Source: Bacteroidales bacterium UBA1751 | GTDB taxonomy: Bacteria > Bacteroidota > Bacteroidia > Bacteroidales > UBA932 | Direction: 5' to 3' | Assembly (NCBI GenBank): GCA_002315995.1 | Contig: DCHN01000010.1 | Span: 1-8,140, forward strand | Length of the DNA stretch: 8,140 nucleotides | In this document: positions 1 to 6,837 of the stretch, piece by piece | How positions within the stretch are numbered: position 1 is the first letter of the stretch | Layout of the letters: each line of letters opens with the position of its first letter | Program-made: the position numbers and the translations under genes | The notes under the pieces: generated by a model | Databases searched by the model: none | What the model was told of the DNA's origin: nothing | The model's input: the letters and a program-made list of their open reading frames with translations, nothing else

Positions 1-17
1 CCGCTGATGCGGCTTTT
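1..17 (+). terminator. Probable terminator hairpin cut by the left edge
   Basis: CCGC (1-4) and GCGG (9-12) pair around the loop TGAT and are followed by CTTTTT (13-18). The 5' arm is cut by the window edge. If the preceding bases are AG, the stem would become AGCCGC/GCGGCT, a normal intrinsic terminator for a plus-strand gene to the left. On the minus strand the same stem is preceded by an A-tract, so it could also serve the nitroreductase gene. Only four base pairs are visible, so the call is tentative. Confidence 0.4.
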
Positions 18-50
18 TGAGCGCGCGACGACGGGTTCGCGCCCTCCGCT

Positions 51-77
51 AGGCCACTGATGTGGCCTTGTTATTTT
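51..77. terminator. Hairpin at the 3' end of the nitroreductase gene
   Basis: AGGCCAC (51-57) and GTGGCCT (62-68) form a perfect 7-bp stem with loop TGAT. On the plus strand it is followed by the T-rich TGTTATTTT, which includes the stop codon of the minus-strand nitroreductase gene. On the minus strand it lies 2 nt after that stop but has no U-tract. It therefore looks more like the terminator of a convergent plus-strand gene, or a shared one. The loop is identical to that of the hairpin at 1-12. Confidence 0.45.
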
Positions 78-718
78 AGGATAAGGTTTTCTGGGGAGAG
101 TTTGGGAACGTAGTGGATGCCGTTCTTGCGGTAGTAGTTGTGGTTGTCGGATTCGTTTATGCTCAGGAGCTGTATTTTTTCGGCGCCTTTCCCTATTGCC
201 AGAATTGCAAGAGGCTCTGACGGGAGGTTGAAGGCCTCTTTTAGTGCAGGTTTGTTAATGGAACAGACAATGATGCCGTTAAGGCCCATGTCAACGGCCT
301 TCAGAAGCATGCTTTGCATTGAAATACCGAGGTCAATGTCAACAATGCGGTCTTCCGGTTTTGTTGAGCATATTATTATGAATGCCTGGGGCTCGGTTCC
401 TGGATATGGAAGATGAAGTTCCGGGAGTGCTCCTCCAAGTTTCATGTTCTTGAGTACATCTTCAAATGCTTTCTCTGCCGTTACAAGTTTGAATCGCAGG
501 CACTGCTGATTCCTGCCGGAAGGAATTCGGCAGTTCACTGAAACTATTTCTTTTAGTTCCTCTTCAGTTATAATTCTCGATTGGTCGTAACCTCTGTAAC
601 TTCTATTTTTAAGTAACAGATTATCAATTGATTGGTTTACTCTTTTAATAACTGTTTTCTTTTTTGCATCGGGGCCGAAGAATTCGTCGAATTTCTTTTC
701 AAGATAATTGTCTGCCAT
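71..718 (-). CDS. Nitroreductase-family FMN oxidoreductase
   Basis: This is a predicted cytoplasmic flavoenzyme of 215 residues, a typical size for the nitroreductase fold. Such proteins use FMN and NAD(P)H to reduce nitroaromatics, quinones or other small molecules; the real substrate cannot be told from sequence. The visible signs are NRSYRGY at residues 38-44 (the N-terminal R-S-x-R phosphate-binding motif of the family), PSGRNQQ at 66-72 (matching the usual A/P-S-x-x-N-x-Q FMN segment), the helix around DLGISMQSMLLKAVDMGLNG at 129-148, and AILAIGKG at 171-178, matching the family's conserved ...IAIG... strand. About 35 residues precede the R-S-x-R motif, rich in Lys, Asp and Phe, longer than in minimal members. 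The ATG at 718 is the natural start, with no strong ribosome-binding site. The gene is divergent from htpG, with 118 bp between them, and appears to be a single-gene unit. Confidence 0.85.
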   Translation of the reverse strand: MADNYLEKKFDEFFGPDAKKKTVIKRVNQSIDNLLLKNRSYRGYDQSRIITEEELKEIVSVNCRIPSGRNQQCLRFKLVTAEKAFEDVLKNMKLGGALPELHLPYPGTEPQAFIIICSTKPEDRIVDIDLGISMQSMLLKAVDMGLNGIIVCSINKPALKEAFNLPSEPLAILAIGKGAEKIQLLSINESDNHNYYRKNGIHYVPKLSPENLILK

Positions 719-816
719 ATTGACATAAATTTTGTGGGTATGAATTTTGATATCTATAGCGGTGCCGGGTAGTAGATAAAACTATCGCAGGTGGAAAATA
801 GAAAATCAAATTAAGA

Positions 817-824
817 CAAATATA
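817..824 (-). promoter_or_regulatory. Candidate -7 box for the nitroreductase gene
   Basis: Read on the minus strand this is TATATTTG, an exact match to the Bacteroidota -7 consensus TAnnTTTG. No good TTTG -33 box lies about 19 nt upstream (the region falls inside the htpG start), and the implied leader would be about 90 nt. The A/T-rich context makes a chance match likely. Confidence 0.22.
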
Positions 825-836
825 AATAATAATATT

Positions 837-2882
837 ATGAAGGGTTCAATTGGTGTTACTACGGAGAACATATTTCCGGTTATCAAGAAGTTTCTCTATT
901 CAGATCACGAAATTTTTCTGAGAGAGCTGGTTGCAAATGCGGTTGATGCGTCGCAGAAGATGAAGGCGCTTGCCAATGTGGGTGAGTTCAAGGGTGAACT
1001 TGGTGATTTGAAGGTGAGTATTTCTCTTGACGAGAAAAAGAAGATTGTTACCATTTCAGATAATGGTATTGGTATGACTGCAGCTGAGATTGACAAGTAT
1101 ATCAACCAGATTGCATTTTCAAGCGCGGGAGAGTTCATGGAGAAGTACAAGGATAACATTGAGTCAATCATTGGTCATTTCGGCCTTGGCTTCTACTCTG
1201 CATTCATTGTAAGCAAGAAGGTGGAGATTGTATCACTCTCTTGGAAAGAGGGCTCAAAGGGTGTAAAATGGAGCTGTGACGGCTCTCCTGAGTTCCAGAT
1301 GGATGAGGTTGAGAAGAAGGAGAGAGGTACTGATATAATCCTCTATCTCGATAGTGAGTCTGAGGAGTTCGCTTCAAAGGCAAAGATTGAGGAGTTGCTT
1401 AACAAGTACTGCAAGTTCATGCCTGTTCCTGTGGTATTTGGTAAAAAGCAGGAGTGGAAGGATGGCAAGATGGTTGATACTGAGGAGGATAAGGTAATAA
1501 ACAATATTGAGCCTCTTTGGGCGAAGAATCCTAAGGATTTGAAAGATGAGGATTATCTGGGCTTTTACAGAAACCTTTATCCTATGCAGGAGGAGCCGCT
1601 TTTCTGGATACATTTGAACATTGACTATCCGTTCAATTTGACAGGAGTTCTCTATTTCCCTAAGATTAAGGAGAGAATGGATATAATGAAGAACAAGATT
1701 CAGCTCTTCTGCAACCAGATGTACGTTACAGACCATGTTGAGAATATTGTTCCTGACTTCCTCACTCTGTTGTATGGTGTAATTGATTCTCCTGATATTC
1801 CATTGAACGTTTCAAGAAGCTATTTACAGGAGGATGCTTCTGTAAAGAAGATTTCCACATACATTACCAAGAAGGTAGCCGACAAATTGGAGGAGATTTC
1901 AAAGGAGAACAGGGAGAATTTTGAGGCAAAGTGGGACAATATCAAGCTCTTTATTGAGTATGGAATGCTTTCGGACGAGAAGTTCTATGACAGGTCGGCA
2001 AAATTTGCCCTTTTTAAGGATGTTGACGGCAAATACTTCACCTTTGAGGAGTATCGGAAAGCTGTGGAGGAGAAACAGACCAACAAGGAGAAAAAGGTGG
2101 TTTATTTGTATGCTACAGATGTCCAGAGCCAGTATGCTTATATTGAACAGGCAAAGGCCAAAGGATACAGCGTACTTCTCTTCGATTGCGAGCTTGATGC
2201 ACACTTTGTGAATCTGCTTGAGAGCAAGCTTAAGGATACACAGTTTGCAAGGGTTGATTCAGATACTGTTGACAATCTTATTGTGAAGGAGGAAAAGAGT
2301 GCTCCGGTTGTGGATCAGAGTCTTACTGATGATATGAACAATGCTTTCAGTGCTGTTCTTCCAGAGGGTGCCAACTACTTTGTGAAGTTGGAGAACATGG
2401 GTGCCGATGGCAAGCCTGTTGTCATTACCCAGAGCGAATTCATGCGCAGATACAGGGAGATGAGCAAACTTGGCGGAGGAATGAACTTCTACGGCCAGAT
2501 GCCTGATTCTTACACTATTGTGCTTAACAACGAAAGTCCTCTTATTCAGAGAATAATTAATGAGAACAAGGAGAAGAATGGTGCTGCTTTCCAGGAGTTT
2601 GATGCAAGGCTCAATACTTTGAACGGTGAGCTTGACCAGATAAATGAGGTTAACAAGGATAAGAAGCCTGCTGATATTTCAAAGGAGGATACAGAGCGCA
2701 AGAACAAGCTAAATGAGGATATTCAGGGTGTTAAGAGCGAAAGAAAGGCTGTTATGGAGAAGTTTGCAAAAGAGAATGATCTTCTGAAGCAGCTTGCTGA
2801 CATTGCTCTTCTCTCCAACAATATGCTCAAGGGCAAGGCTTTGAACGATTTTGTAAACAGAAGTCTCGAACTGTTGAAATAG
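837..2882 (+). CDS. htpG: Molecular chaperone HtpG (bacterial Hsp90)
   Basis: This is an ATP-dependent cytosolic homodimeric chaperone that remodels client proteins, often together with DnaK. At 681 residues it is longer than E. coli HtpG (624). The GHL ATPase domain covers about residues 1-210: ELVANAVDA at 30-38 carries the ATP-hydrolysis Glu30 and Mg-binding Asn34, DNGIGM is at 75-80, the lid motif GHFGLGFYS at 113-121, and RGTDIILYL at 163-171. The middle domain has LNVSRSYLQ at 323-331, with Arg327 at the position of the conserved ATP-contacting arginine. The C-terminal dimerisation domain ends in LLSNNMLKGKALNDFVNRS and contains a Lys/Glu-rich, probably coiled-coil insert at about 585-645 that E. 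coli lacks. The start is the ATG in an A/T-rich leader, and the MKGSIGVTTENIF opening fits the family. I see no CIRCE element and no convincing promoter upstream, so its heat control cannot be read here. Confidence 0.97.
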   Translation: MKGSIGVTTENIFPVIKKFLYSDHEIFLRELVANAVDASQKMKALANVGEFKGELGDLKVSISLDEKKKIVTISDNGIGMTAAEIDKYINQIAFSSAGEFMEKYKDNIESIIGHFGLGFYSAFIVSKKVEIVSLSWKEGSKGVKWSCDGSPEFQMDEVEKKERGTDIILYLDSESEEFASKAKIEELLNKYCKFMPVPVVFGKKQEWKDGKMVDTEEDKVINNIEPLWAKNPKDLKDEDYLGFYRNLYPMQEEPLFWIHLNIDYPFNLTGVLYFPKIKERMDIMKNKIQLFCNQMYVTDHVENIVPDFLTLLYGVIDSPDIPLNVSRSYLQEDASVKKISTYITKKVADKLEEISKENRENFEAKWDNIKLFIEYGMLSDEKFYDRSAKFALFKDVDGKYFTFEEYRKAVEEKQTNKEKKVVYLYATDVQSQYAYIEQAKAKGYSVLLFDCELDAHFVNLLESKLKDTQFARVDSDTVDNLIVKEEKSAPVVDQSLTDDMNNAFSAVLPEGANYFVKLENMGADGKPVVITQSEFMRRYREMSKLGGGMNFYGQMPDSYTIVLNNESPLIQRIINENKEKNGAAFQEFDARLNTLNGELDQINEVNKDKKPADISKEDTERKNKLNEDIQGVKSERKAVMEKFAKENDLLKQLADIALLSNNMLKGKALNDFVNRSLELLK

Positions 2883-2893
2883 TTTTCATTGCT

Positions 2894-2925
2894 TTTCCTC
2901 TTTTGCCTTTGCTTCACTTAATTTG
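2894..2925 (+). promoter_or_regulatory. Weak candidate promoter for the VanZ-DUF2807-dipeptidase operon
   Basis: TTTC (2894-2897) and TTAATTTG (2918-2925) are separated by 20 nt. They resemble the Bacteroidota -33 TTTG and -7 TAnnTTTG boxes with one mismatch each. Transcription would begin near 2932, at the edge of the inverted repeat 2932-2972. The surroundings are T-rich, with several TTTGC repeats, so chance similarity is a real possibility. Confidence 0.22.
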
Positions 2926-2931
2926 CTTGAA

Positions 2932-2972
2932 AATGTGCTTAGTTAACGTTGTTTTTGTTATATTAGCACATT
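2932..2972. repeat. Inverted repeat ahead of the VanZ-like gene
   Basis: AATGTGCT (2932-2939) and AGCACATT (2965-2972) are perfect 8-bp inverted arms separated by 25 nt. A smaller TAAC/GTTA pair (2944-2947 and 2957-2960) is nested inside. There is no T-tract after the right arm, so it is not a standard terminator for htpG. It ends 14 nt before the VanZ-like start codon, which suits a leader hairpin or an operator; neither is proven. Confidence 0.4.
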
Positions 2973-2986
2973 GAAACTTCAGGTAA

Positions 2987-3406
2987 ATGAAGCAGGAGAG
3001 GGTAAAATTATTGGCTATAATAATTACGATAAGTTATGTGGGCGCAGTTTTATTTATGTGCCTGCATAACTTTTCTTCATCTGATATGGAGCTGCCTACA
3101 TCATTTTTAGGTATTCCAATGGATAAGGTGGCCCATTTTATCATGTTTCTTCCATTTTGCTTTGTCTTCTGGTTCCTTTTATGCTTCTCCAGGGAGGATC
3201 GTTCAGGACACGTATATGCAATGATACTTTTGCTGGGCCTGTTTTTTGCTTCAATAACGGAAGCTATGCAGGAATCATTTACCGAGGAGAGGTGTGCTGA
3301 GGCATACGACCTCTTTTCAGATTCGCTTGGAATCTCATTTGGAATGGCTTTGGTGCTCTCCTTGAAAGAGCGTATCTCTGCTTGCATTAACAGAATATTA
3401 ATATAA
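2987..3406 (+). CDS. VanZ-like family membrane protein
   Basis: This is a 139-residue integral membrane protein with about four hydrophobic helices, at roughly residues 7-27, 49-67, 77-91 and 111-126. It carries the family's polar signature: DKVAHF at 46-51, Glu92 and Gln95 after the third helix, then Arg102, Asp108 and Asp112 before the last. This matches the usual D-K-x-x-H-F ... E-x-x-Q ... R-x-x-x-x-x-D-x-x-x-N/D-x-x-G pattern. The family is named for VanZ, linked to teicoplanin resistance, but most members lie outside resistance clusters and their biochemical role is not settled, so resistance should not be inferred here. It is the first gene of a likely three-gene operon, 12 nt upstream of the DUF2807 gene. 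The ATG at 2987 gives a short basic N-terminus (MKQERVK) before helix 1, as expected for an inside-positive membrane protein. Confidence 0.82.
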   Translation: MKQERVKLLAIIITISYVGAVLFMCLHNFSSSDMELPTSFLGIPMDKVAHFIMFLPFCFVFWFLLCFSREDRSGHVYAMILLLGLFFASITEAMQESFTEERCAEAYDLFSDSLGISFGMALVLSLKERISACINRILI

Positions 3407-3418
3407 ACATATAGTATT

Positions 3419-4321
3419 ATGAAGAAGTTTATCATTTCTCTTCTAGTTTCTCTTGTTCCGTTCATTTCATTTGCACAGAATAAGGTAAAAGAGTATCAGA
3501 TGTCTGGTTTTACGGGCATCAAAGCTACCCATCAGTATAAAATCAATGTAAAGAAGGGTAACAGCAAGACAATTAAAGTTGAATACCCGCTTGAGTTGGA
3601 GACATATATAAGCGTCATGCAGGAGAAGGATATTGTGGTATTCAGCTTCAATAAGTCATTCACCCAGAAGGTGGCTTCTACCTTTGACTCAAAGGAGAAG
3701 GCAAAGGCGAACCAAATAGTTGTTACTCTTGAAATGCCTGAATTGAACTATGTTGAGTTGGAGGGTTCTTGTTCTCTGAATATGGAAGGGCATTTCCAGA
3801 CCAGTGTCTTTTCATGTGCATTGAGCGGTGCCTGCGATGCCAATCTTTCGGTATGGGCAAGCACATTGAGAGGAAGCGTTTCAAGTTCAGCCAAGCTTTT
3901 TGCTGAGGGAAGCTGGGAGAATATTGATTTTGAGAAGAGCGGCAGTTCAAAACTCAAGATATCAGGAGATTGTAATGGCTTGCTGCTGAAAGCTTCAGGT
4001 TCAGGCGATTTTAATTTTGATGGAGAGATTGACGATCATGCCAAGGTTGAGGCAGGTGGATCAAGTAACAACTATTTTAAGGGCGAGTGCAAGTATCTGG
4101 TAATTAACGCCACAAAAACTGCCCTTGTAGATGCGCAAAAGCTGAACGCAACCTCTGCTGAGGTTTCAGCCCGCGGATTCTCAAAGGTTCATGTAAGGGC
4201 ATCAAAGGATCTCTCTCTTGATGCTGGCATGACAGCGAAGATTCATTATTATGGCGATCCTAAGAACCTGTACTTGGAAGGAAACGGAACACGTTACGAG
4301 GCTGAGGGAGATAAAAAATAA
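3419..4321 (+). CDS. Secreted head-GIN / DUF2807 domain protein
   Basis: This is a 300-residue exported protein. Residues 1-19 form a clear Sec signal peptide (MKK, a hydrophobic core, then SFA before Gln20), with a likely signal-peptidase-I site at A19/Q20. No lipobox cysteine is seen, so the mature form is probably periplasmic or surface-exposed. The rest resembles the putative auto-transporter adhesin head-GIN domain (DUF2807). It opens with the F-x-G-I-K-A-x-x-x-x-x-I-x-V-x-x-G pattern at about 31-47. It continues with repeated short strands rich in Gly, Ser, Ala and Asn (for example LEGSCSLNM, LSGACDANLS, SGSSKLKISG, ASGSGDFNFDG and AGGSSNNYFKG), consistent with a right-handed beta-helix or stacked-strand fold. 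No catalytic motif is visible, and the molecular function is unknown for the family. The gene starts 12 nt after the VanZ-like gene and lies 33 nt before the dipeptidase gene, so co-transcription is likely. Confidence 0.82.
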   Translation: MKKFIISLLVSLVPFISFAQNKVKEYQMSGFTGIKATHQYKINVKKGNSKTIKVEYPLELETYISVMQEKDIVVFSFNKSFTQKVASTFDSKEKAKANQIVVTLEMPELNYVELEGSCSLNMEGHFQTSVFSCALSGACDANLSVWASTLRGSVSSSAKLFAEGSWENIDFEKSGSSKLKISGDCNGLLLKASGSGDFNFDGEIDDHAKVEAGGSSNNYFKGECKYLVINATKTALVDAQKLNATSAEVSARGFSKVHVRASKDLSLDAGMTAKIHYYGDPKNLYLEGNGTRYEAEGDKK

Positions 4322-4354
4322 TGAGATAGCAAGATTATTCACATTTAACACAAT

Positions 4355-5467
4355 ATGACAGCACAAGAGTTACACAAAAAGGCATTTGTCCTTGATTCTC
4401 ACTGTGATACACCTTCAAGAATATGGGAGGGGTATCCTTATACAGAGAGAAACACAACCAATCACATAGATTTTGACAAACTTGTAGAGGGTGGGGTTGA
4501 TGCTGCATTCTTTGCAATTTACACATCAAACGCACTTGAACCTGATGCAGCTACCAGAAAGGCCCTCCAGCTTATTGCAGCAACATACGATGCAGTTTAC
4601 ATGCATCCTGGCAAGGTTGCCATTGCACGCACTGTTCAGGAAGCAAGAGAGCTGAAGGAGAGGGGAATGGTGGCCATTTTCCTTGGAATGGAGAACGGAC
4701 TCCCTATTCAGAAGGATTTGAGTCTTTTGAGGCTTTTCTATAGAATGGGCGTAAGATATCTCACACTCACACACTCACGCAACAACGACATTTGCGATTC
4801 ATGTACAGGTAAGACCCCTACATGGCATGGTGTAAGCCCATTCGGCGTGGAGGTAATTAAGGAGTTGAACCGTCTTGGTATGATGGTGGATGTTTCACAC
4901 ATCTCAGACGAGTCGTTCTATGACTGCCTCAAGTATTCAAAGGCTCCTATTGTTGCAACACACTCATGTTGCAGGGCTCTTGCAAACAGGCCTAGAAACT
5001 TGACTGACCAGATGATCAAGGATTTGGCCGCTAAGGACGGCATCATTCAAATCAACTTCTATCCTGCGTTCATAAGCGAGAAGTATTACGAGGAGTTCAG
5101 CAAGGTTTCTGATGAGTTTGAGGAGAAGGAGACAGTTTTCAAGGCAAATACACAGGATCCAAAGGCTAGAAAGGAGTTCTTTGATGTACGCGACAGACTC
5201 TTTGCAATTCCACGTCCAGGCGTTAAGGAACTTGTAGATCATATAGACCACGCAGTTTCTCTTGTAGGTGCTGAGCATGTTGGTCTCGGTTCTGATTATG
5301 ACGGTATTGAGATTCCGCCTGCAGGGCTTGAGGATGTGACAAAACTCCCTGCAATTACTGAGGAACTCAAGAGAAGGGGCTACTCTGACTCTGCAATTAT
5401 GGGAATACTTGGCGGAAACTTCCTCCGTCTCTTCTCACAGGTAGAGCAGATTTCTCATACCTTGTAG
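4355..5467 (+). CDS. Membrane dipeptidase family (peptidase M19) protein
   Basis: This is a predicted zinc dipeptidase of 370 residues in the amidohydrolase-fold M19 family (renal dipeptidase-like), whose members cleave dipeptides, including some with a D-residue at the C-terminal position. The metal ligands are all visible: the H-x-D motif DSHCDT with His16 and Asp18, bridging Glu113 in GMENG, His182 in VDVSHIS and His203 in ATHS. Also present are THSRNND at 139-145, RPRNLTD at 212-218 (the substrate-carboxylate arginine region) and GLGSDYDG at 310-317. The enzyme therefore looks active. No signal peptide is present, so a cytoplasmic location is inferred, unlike the anchored mammalian enzyme. 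It is the last gene of the likely operon and is followed 15 nt later by a strong terminator hairpin. Its substrate could be peptidoglycan-derived or dietary dipeptides; the sequence does not decide this. Confidence 0.93.
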   Translation: MTAQELHKKAFVLDSHCDTPSRIWEGYPYTERNTTNHIDFDKLVEGGVDAAFFAIYTSNALEPDAATRKALQLIAATYDAVYMHPGKVAIARTVQEARELKERGMVAIFLGMENGLPIQKDLSLLRLFYRMGVRYLTLTHSRNNDICDSCTGKTPTWHGVSPFGVEVIKELNRLGMMVDVSHISDESFYDCLKYSKAPIVATHSCCRALANRPRNLTDQMIKDLAAKDGIIQINFYPAFISEKYYEEFSKVSDEFEEKETVFKANTQDPKARKEFFDVRDRLFAIPRPGVKELVDHIDHAVSLVGAEHVGLGSDYDGIEIPPAGLEDVTKLPAITEELKRRGYSDSAIMGILGGNFLRLFSQVEQISHTL

Positions 5468-5482
5468 ATAGAATATTGTCCG

Positions 5483-5528
5483 ACAAAACAGCCGCTTCAC
5501 GGGATGACCTGTGGGGCGGTTGTTTTGT
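5483..5528 (+). terminator. Terminator hairpin of the VanZ-DUF2807-dipeptidase operon
   Basis: Positions 5483-5503 pair with 5508-5528 around the loop ATGA, giving a 21-bp stem with no mismatch in plus-strand RNA: 17 Watson-Crick pairs and 4 G.U pairs. The base of the stem is ACAAAACA opposite TGTTTTGT, so the U-tract is built into the 3' arm. In minus-strand RNA the four G.U pairs become A/C mismatches, so the structure favours plus-strand transcription, that is, the dipeptidase operon ending at 5467. Confidence 0.8.
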
Positions 5529-5537
5529 GTGGAGGCA

Positions 5538-5570
5538 TTGGCCAGACACGGGCCACCCGTGTCTGGCCAA
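5538..5570. repeat. Perfect 15-bp palindrome between converging operons
   Basis: TTGGCCAGACACGGG (5538-5552) is repeated exactly inverted at 5556-5570 around the 3-nt loop CCA. It lies 19 nt beyond the cinA stop on the minus strand and 9 nt after the dipeptidase terminator. Neither strand has a U-tract after it. It may help end the pyrD-cinA transcript, block readthrough between converging genes, or be a dispersed palindromic repeat. The apex CACGGG/CCCGTG resembles CACGGG/CCTGTG in the neighbouring hairpin. Confidence 0.6.
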
Positions 5571-5589
5571 GTTGTTGAGAGCTAATGGA

Positions 5590-6837
5590 TTAGTGTGCGA
5601 GGATATTCAGTCTAAGGAAGTTGAGGGCGTGGGAGGCGAAGCGGTTGATGTTGATGTCGCGGCGGCCACGGAAACTGAACATCTTTGAAGCTACGAAATC
5701 CCTGCCGGCAACGCCTACCCAGACTGTGCCGGCAGGCTTTTCTTCTGTGCCGCCTCCTGGGCCGGCTATTCCCGATGTTGCAACCGCAAAATCGGTTCCA
5801 AGGAGCTTTCTCACACCTGCGGCCATCTCCTCAACAGTCTGGCTGCTTACGGCTCCGTATTTGTCAATAGTCTCCTTTTTTACGCCTAAAGTGTTTATTT
5901 TCACGCTGTTGTCGTATGAAACAACGCTGCCCCAATAATATCTTGAACATCCTGATACTGATGTGAATAGTTCTGCCATTTTTCCGCCGGTGCAACTCTC
6001 TGCAGTTGAGACTGTTGCACATCTTTCAAGCAGGATGTCGCCCAAGACCTTTTGGAGTGAATCGTCTCCGTATCCGTAAATGGTATCTCCAACTATCGCC
6101 TCGAGTGAGGCAATCTGACGCTCTATTTCAGCCTCGCCTGCAGCCTTTTCAGTGCCGTAAATGGAGAGTCGAAGCCTTACGCCCAGAATTGAGTTGGGGA
6201 GGTATGCAAGGTGCATGTTTGCGGGAAGCGCATCCTCCCAGCTCTCAATCATTTTTGAGAGGGTAGACTCCGCTATTCCAAATGTACATATTGTTTTATG
6301 GCAGATGCTTTCAAGGGTGAAATGGCTCTTTATTGACTCAATAATCTTTGGAAGGGCTGTTTCTGTTTCAAACGGAACGCCTGGCATTGAGAATACAAGG
6401 GCTCCGTTGAGTATGAATTCCATAATAGGAGCCGTACCCACCTCATTAACAATTACTCTGCAGGTTGATGGTACGCGGGACTGATCTCTGTTTATGTCGG
6501 ACATTTCAACGCCTCTGGCGGCCAGAATTCGGCTGTTTACGGCCAATTGGGCGGGGTTGTCGATATAGGTGGAAGTTCCAGTGAGCTGAGCTATTGTCTT
6601 CTTTGTAATGTCGTCTTTTGTAGGTCCAAGGCCGCCTGTTACAACCACTATGTTCGATTTATTTGCGCATCTGGTGAGGGTGGAGGAGATTTCCGCTGCG
6701 TCATCTGATGTAGAAACCATTTCAACTACCTGGACGCCAACTGCTTCCAGAGCCTGTGAAATCATTGATGAATTTGTGTCAACTATTTGACCTATAAGTA
6801 TTTCATCACCAATGGTACAAATTGTTGCTGTTGTCAT
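5590..6837 (-). CDS. cinA: CinA-family protein with nicotinamide-nucleotide amidohydrolase domain
   Basis: This is a two-domain protein of 415 residues, the normal length for full CinA. The N-terminal molybdopterin-binding-like (COG1058) domain, about residues 4-170, shows GDEIL at 10-14, TGGLGPTKDD at 67-76, NEVGTAP at 131-137 and MPGVPFE at 151-157. In this family that domain is linked to pyrophosphatase activity on ADP-ribose-like compounds. The C-terminal PncC-type domain, about 258-410, carries AESCTGG at 279-285, with the serine taken as the catalytic residue, YYWGSVVSYDN at 300-310 and TSGIAGPGGG at 354-363. It is expected to deamidate nicotinamide mononucleotide to nicotinate mononucleotide in pyridine-nucleotide recycling. 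The historic 'competence/damage-inducible' name does not show a role in competence here. The start codon overlaps the pyrD stop by 4 bp (ATGA), indicating translational coupling. Confidence 0.94.
   Translation of the reverse strand: MTTATICTIGDEILIGQIVDTNSSMISQALEAVGVQVVEMVSTSDDAAEISSTLTRCANKSNIVVVTGGLGPTKDDITKKTIAQLTGTSTYIDNPAQLAVNSRILAARGVEMSDINRDQSRVPSTCRVIVNEVGTAPIMEFILNGALVFSMPGVPFETETALPKIIESIKSHFTLESICHKTICTFGIAESTLSKMIESWEDALPANMHLAYLPNSILGVRLRLSIYGTEKAAGEAEIERQIASLEAIVGDTIYGYGDDSLQKVLGDILLERCATVSTAESCTGGKMAELFTSVSGCSRYYWGSVVSYDNSVKINTLGVKKETIDKYGAVSSQTVEEMAAGVRKLLGTDFAVATSGIAGPGGGTEEKPAGTVWVGVAGRDFVASKMFSFRGRRDININRFASHALNFLRLNILAH

Noticed and set aside
21..47. GGGTTCGCGCCC resembling a tRNA T-arm
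   Set aside because: The loop lacks the conserved A58, the 5-bp stem does not form, and no anticodon or D-arm lies upstream within the window.
513..533. CTGCCG...CGGCAG inverted repeat
   Set aside because: It lies inside the nitroreductase coding sequence over the conserved PSGRN segment, where codon choice explains it.
720..725. TTGACA, the E. coli sigma-70 -35 box, upstream of htpG
   Set aside because: There is no TATAAT-like box 16-18 nt downstream (the bases there are AATTTT), and Bacteroidota do not use this consensus for their main sigma factor.
719..836. CIRCE or another known heat-shock operator upstream of htpG
   Set aside because: I looked for TTAGCACTC-N9-GAGTGCTAA and found nothing close in the 118-bp gap.
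4758..4779. CACACTCACACACTCAC simple repeat
   Set aside because: It encodes the conserved L-T-L-T-H-S segment of the M19 dipeptidase; it is a short coincidence of Thr, Leu, His and Ser codons.
5476..5688. Plus-strand open frame of 70 residues starting at TTG
   Set aside because: It runs straight through both intergenic hairpins and then antisense into the cinA 3' end. The translation resembles no known protein and its composition follows the palindromes.
6161..6484. Long plus-strand open frames antisense to cinA (also 5621-5938 and 6006-6266)
   Set aside because: They lie opposite a well-supported gene with conserved motifs, have no recognisable domains and no start signals of their own.
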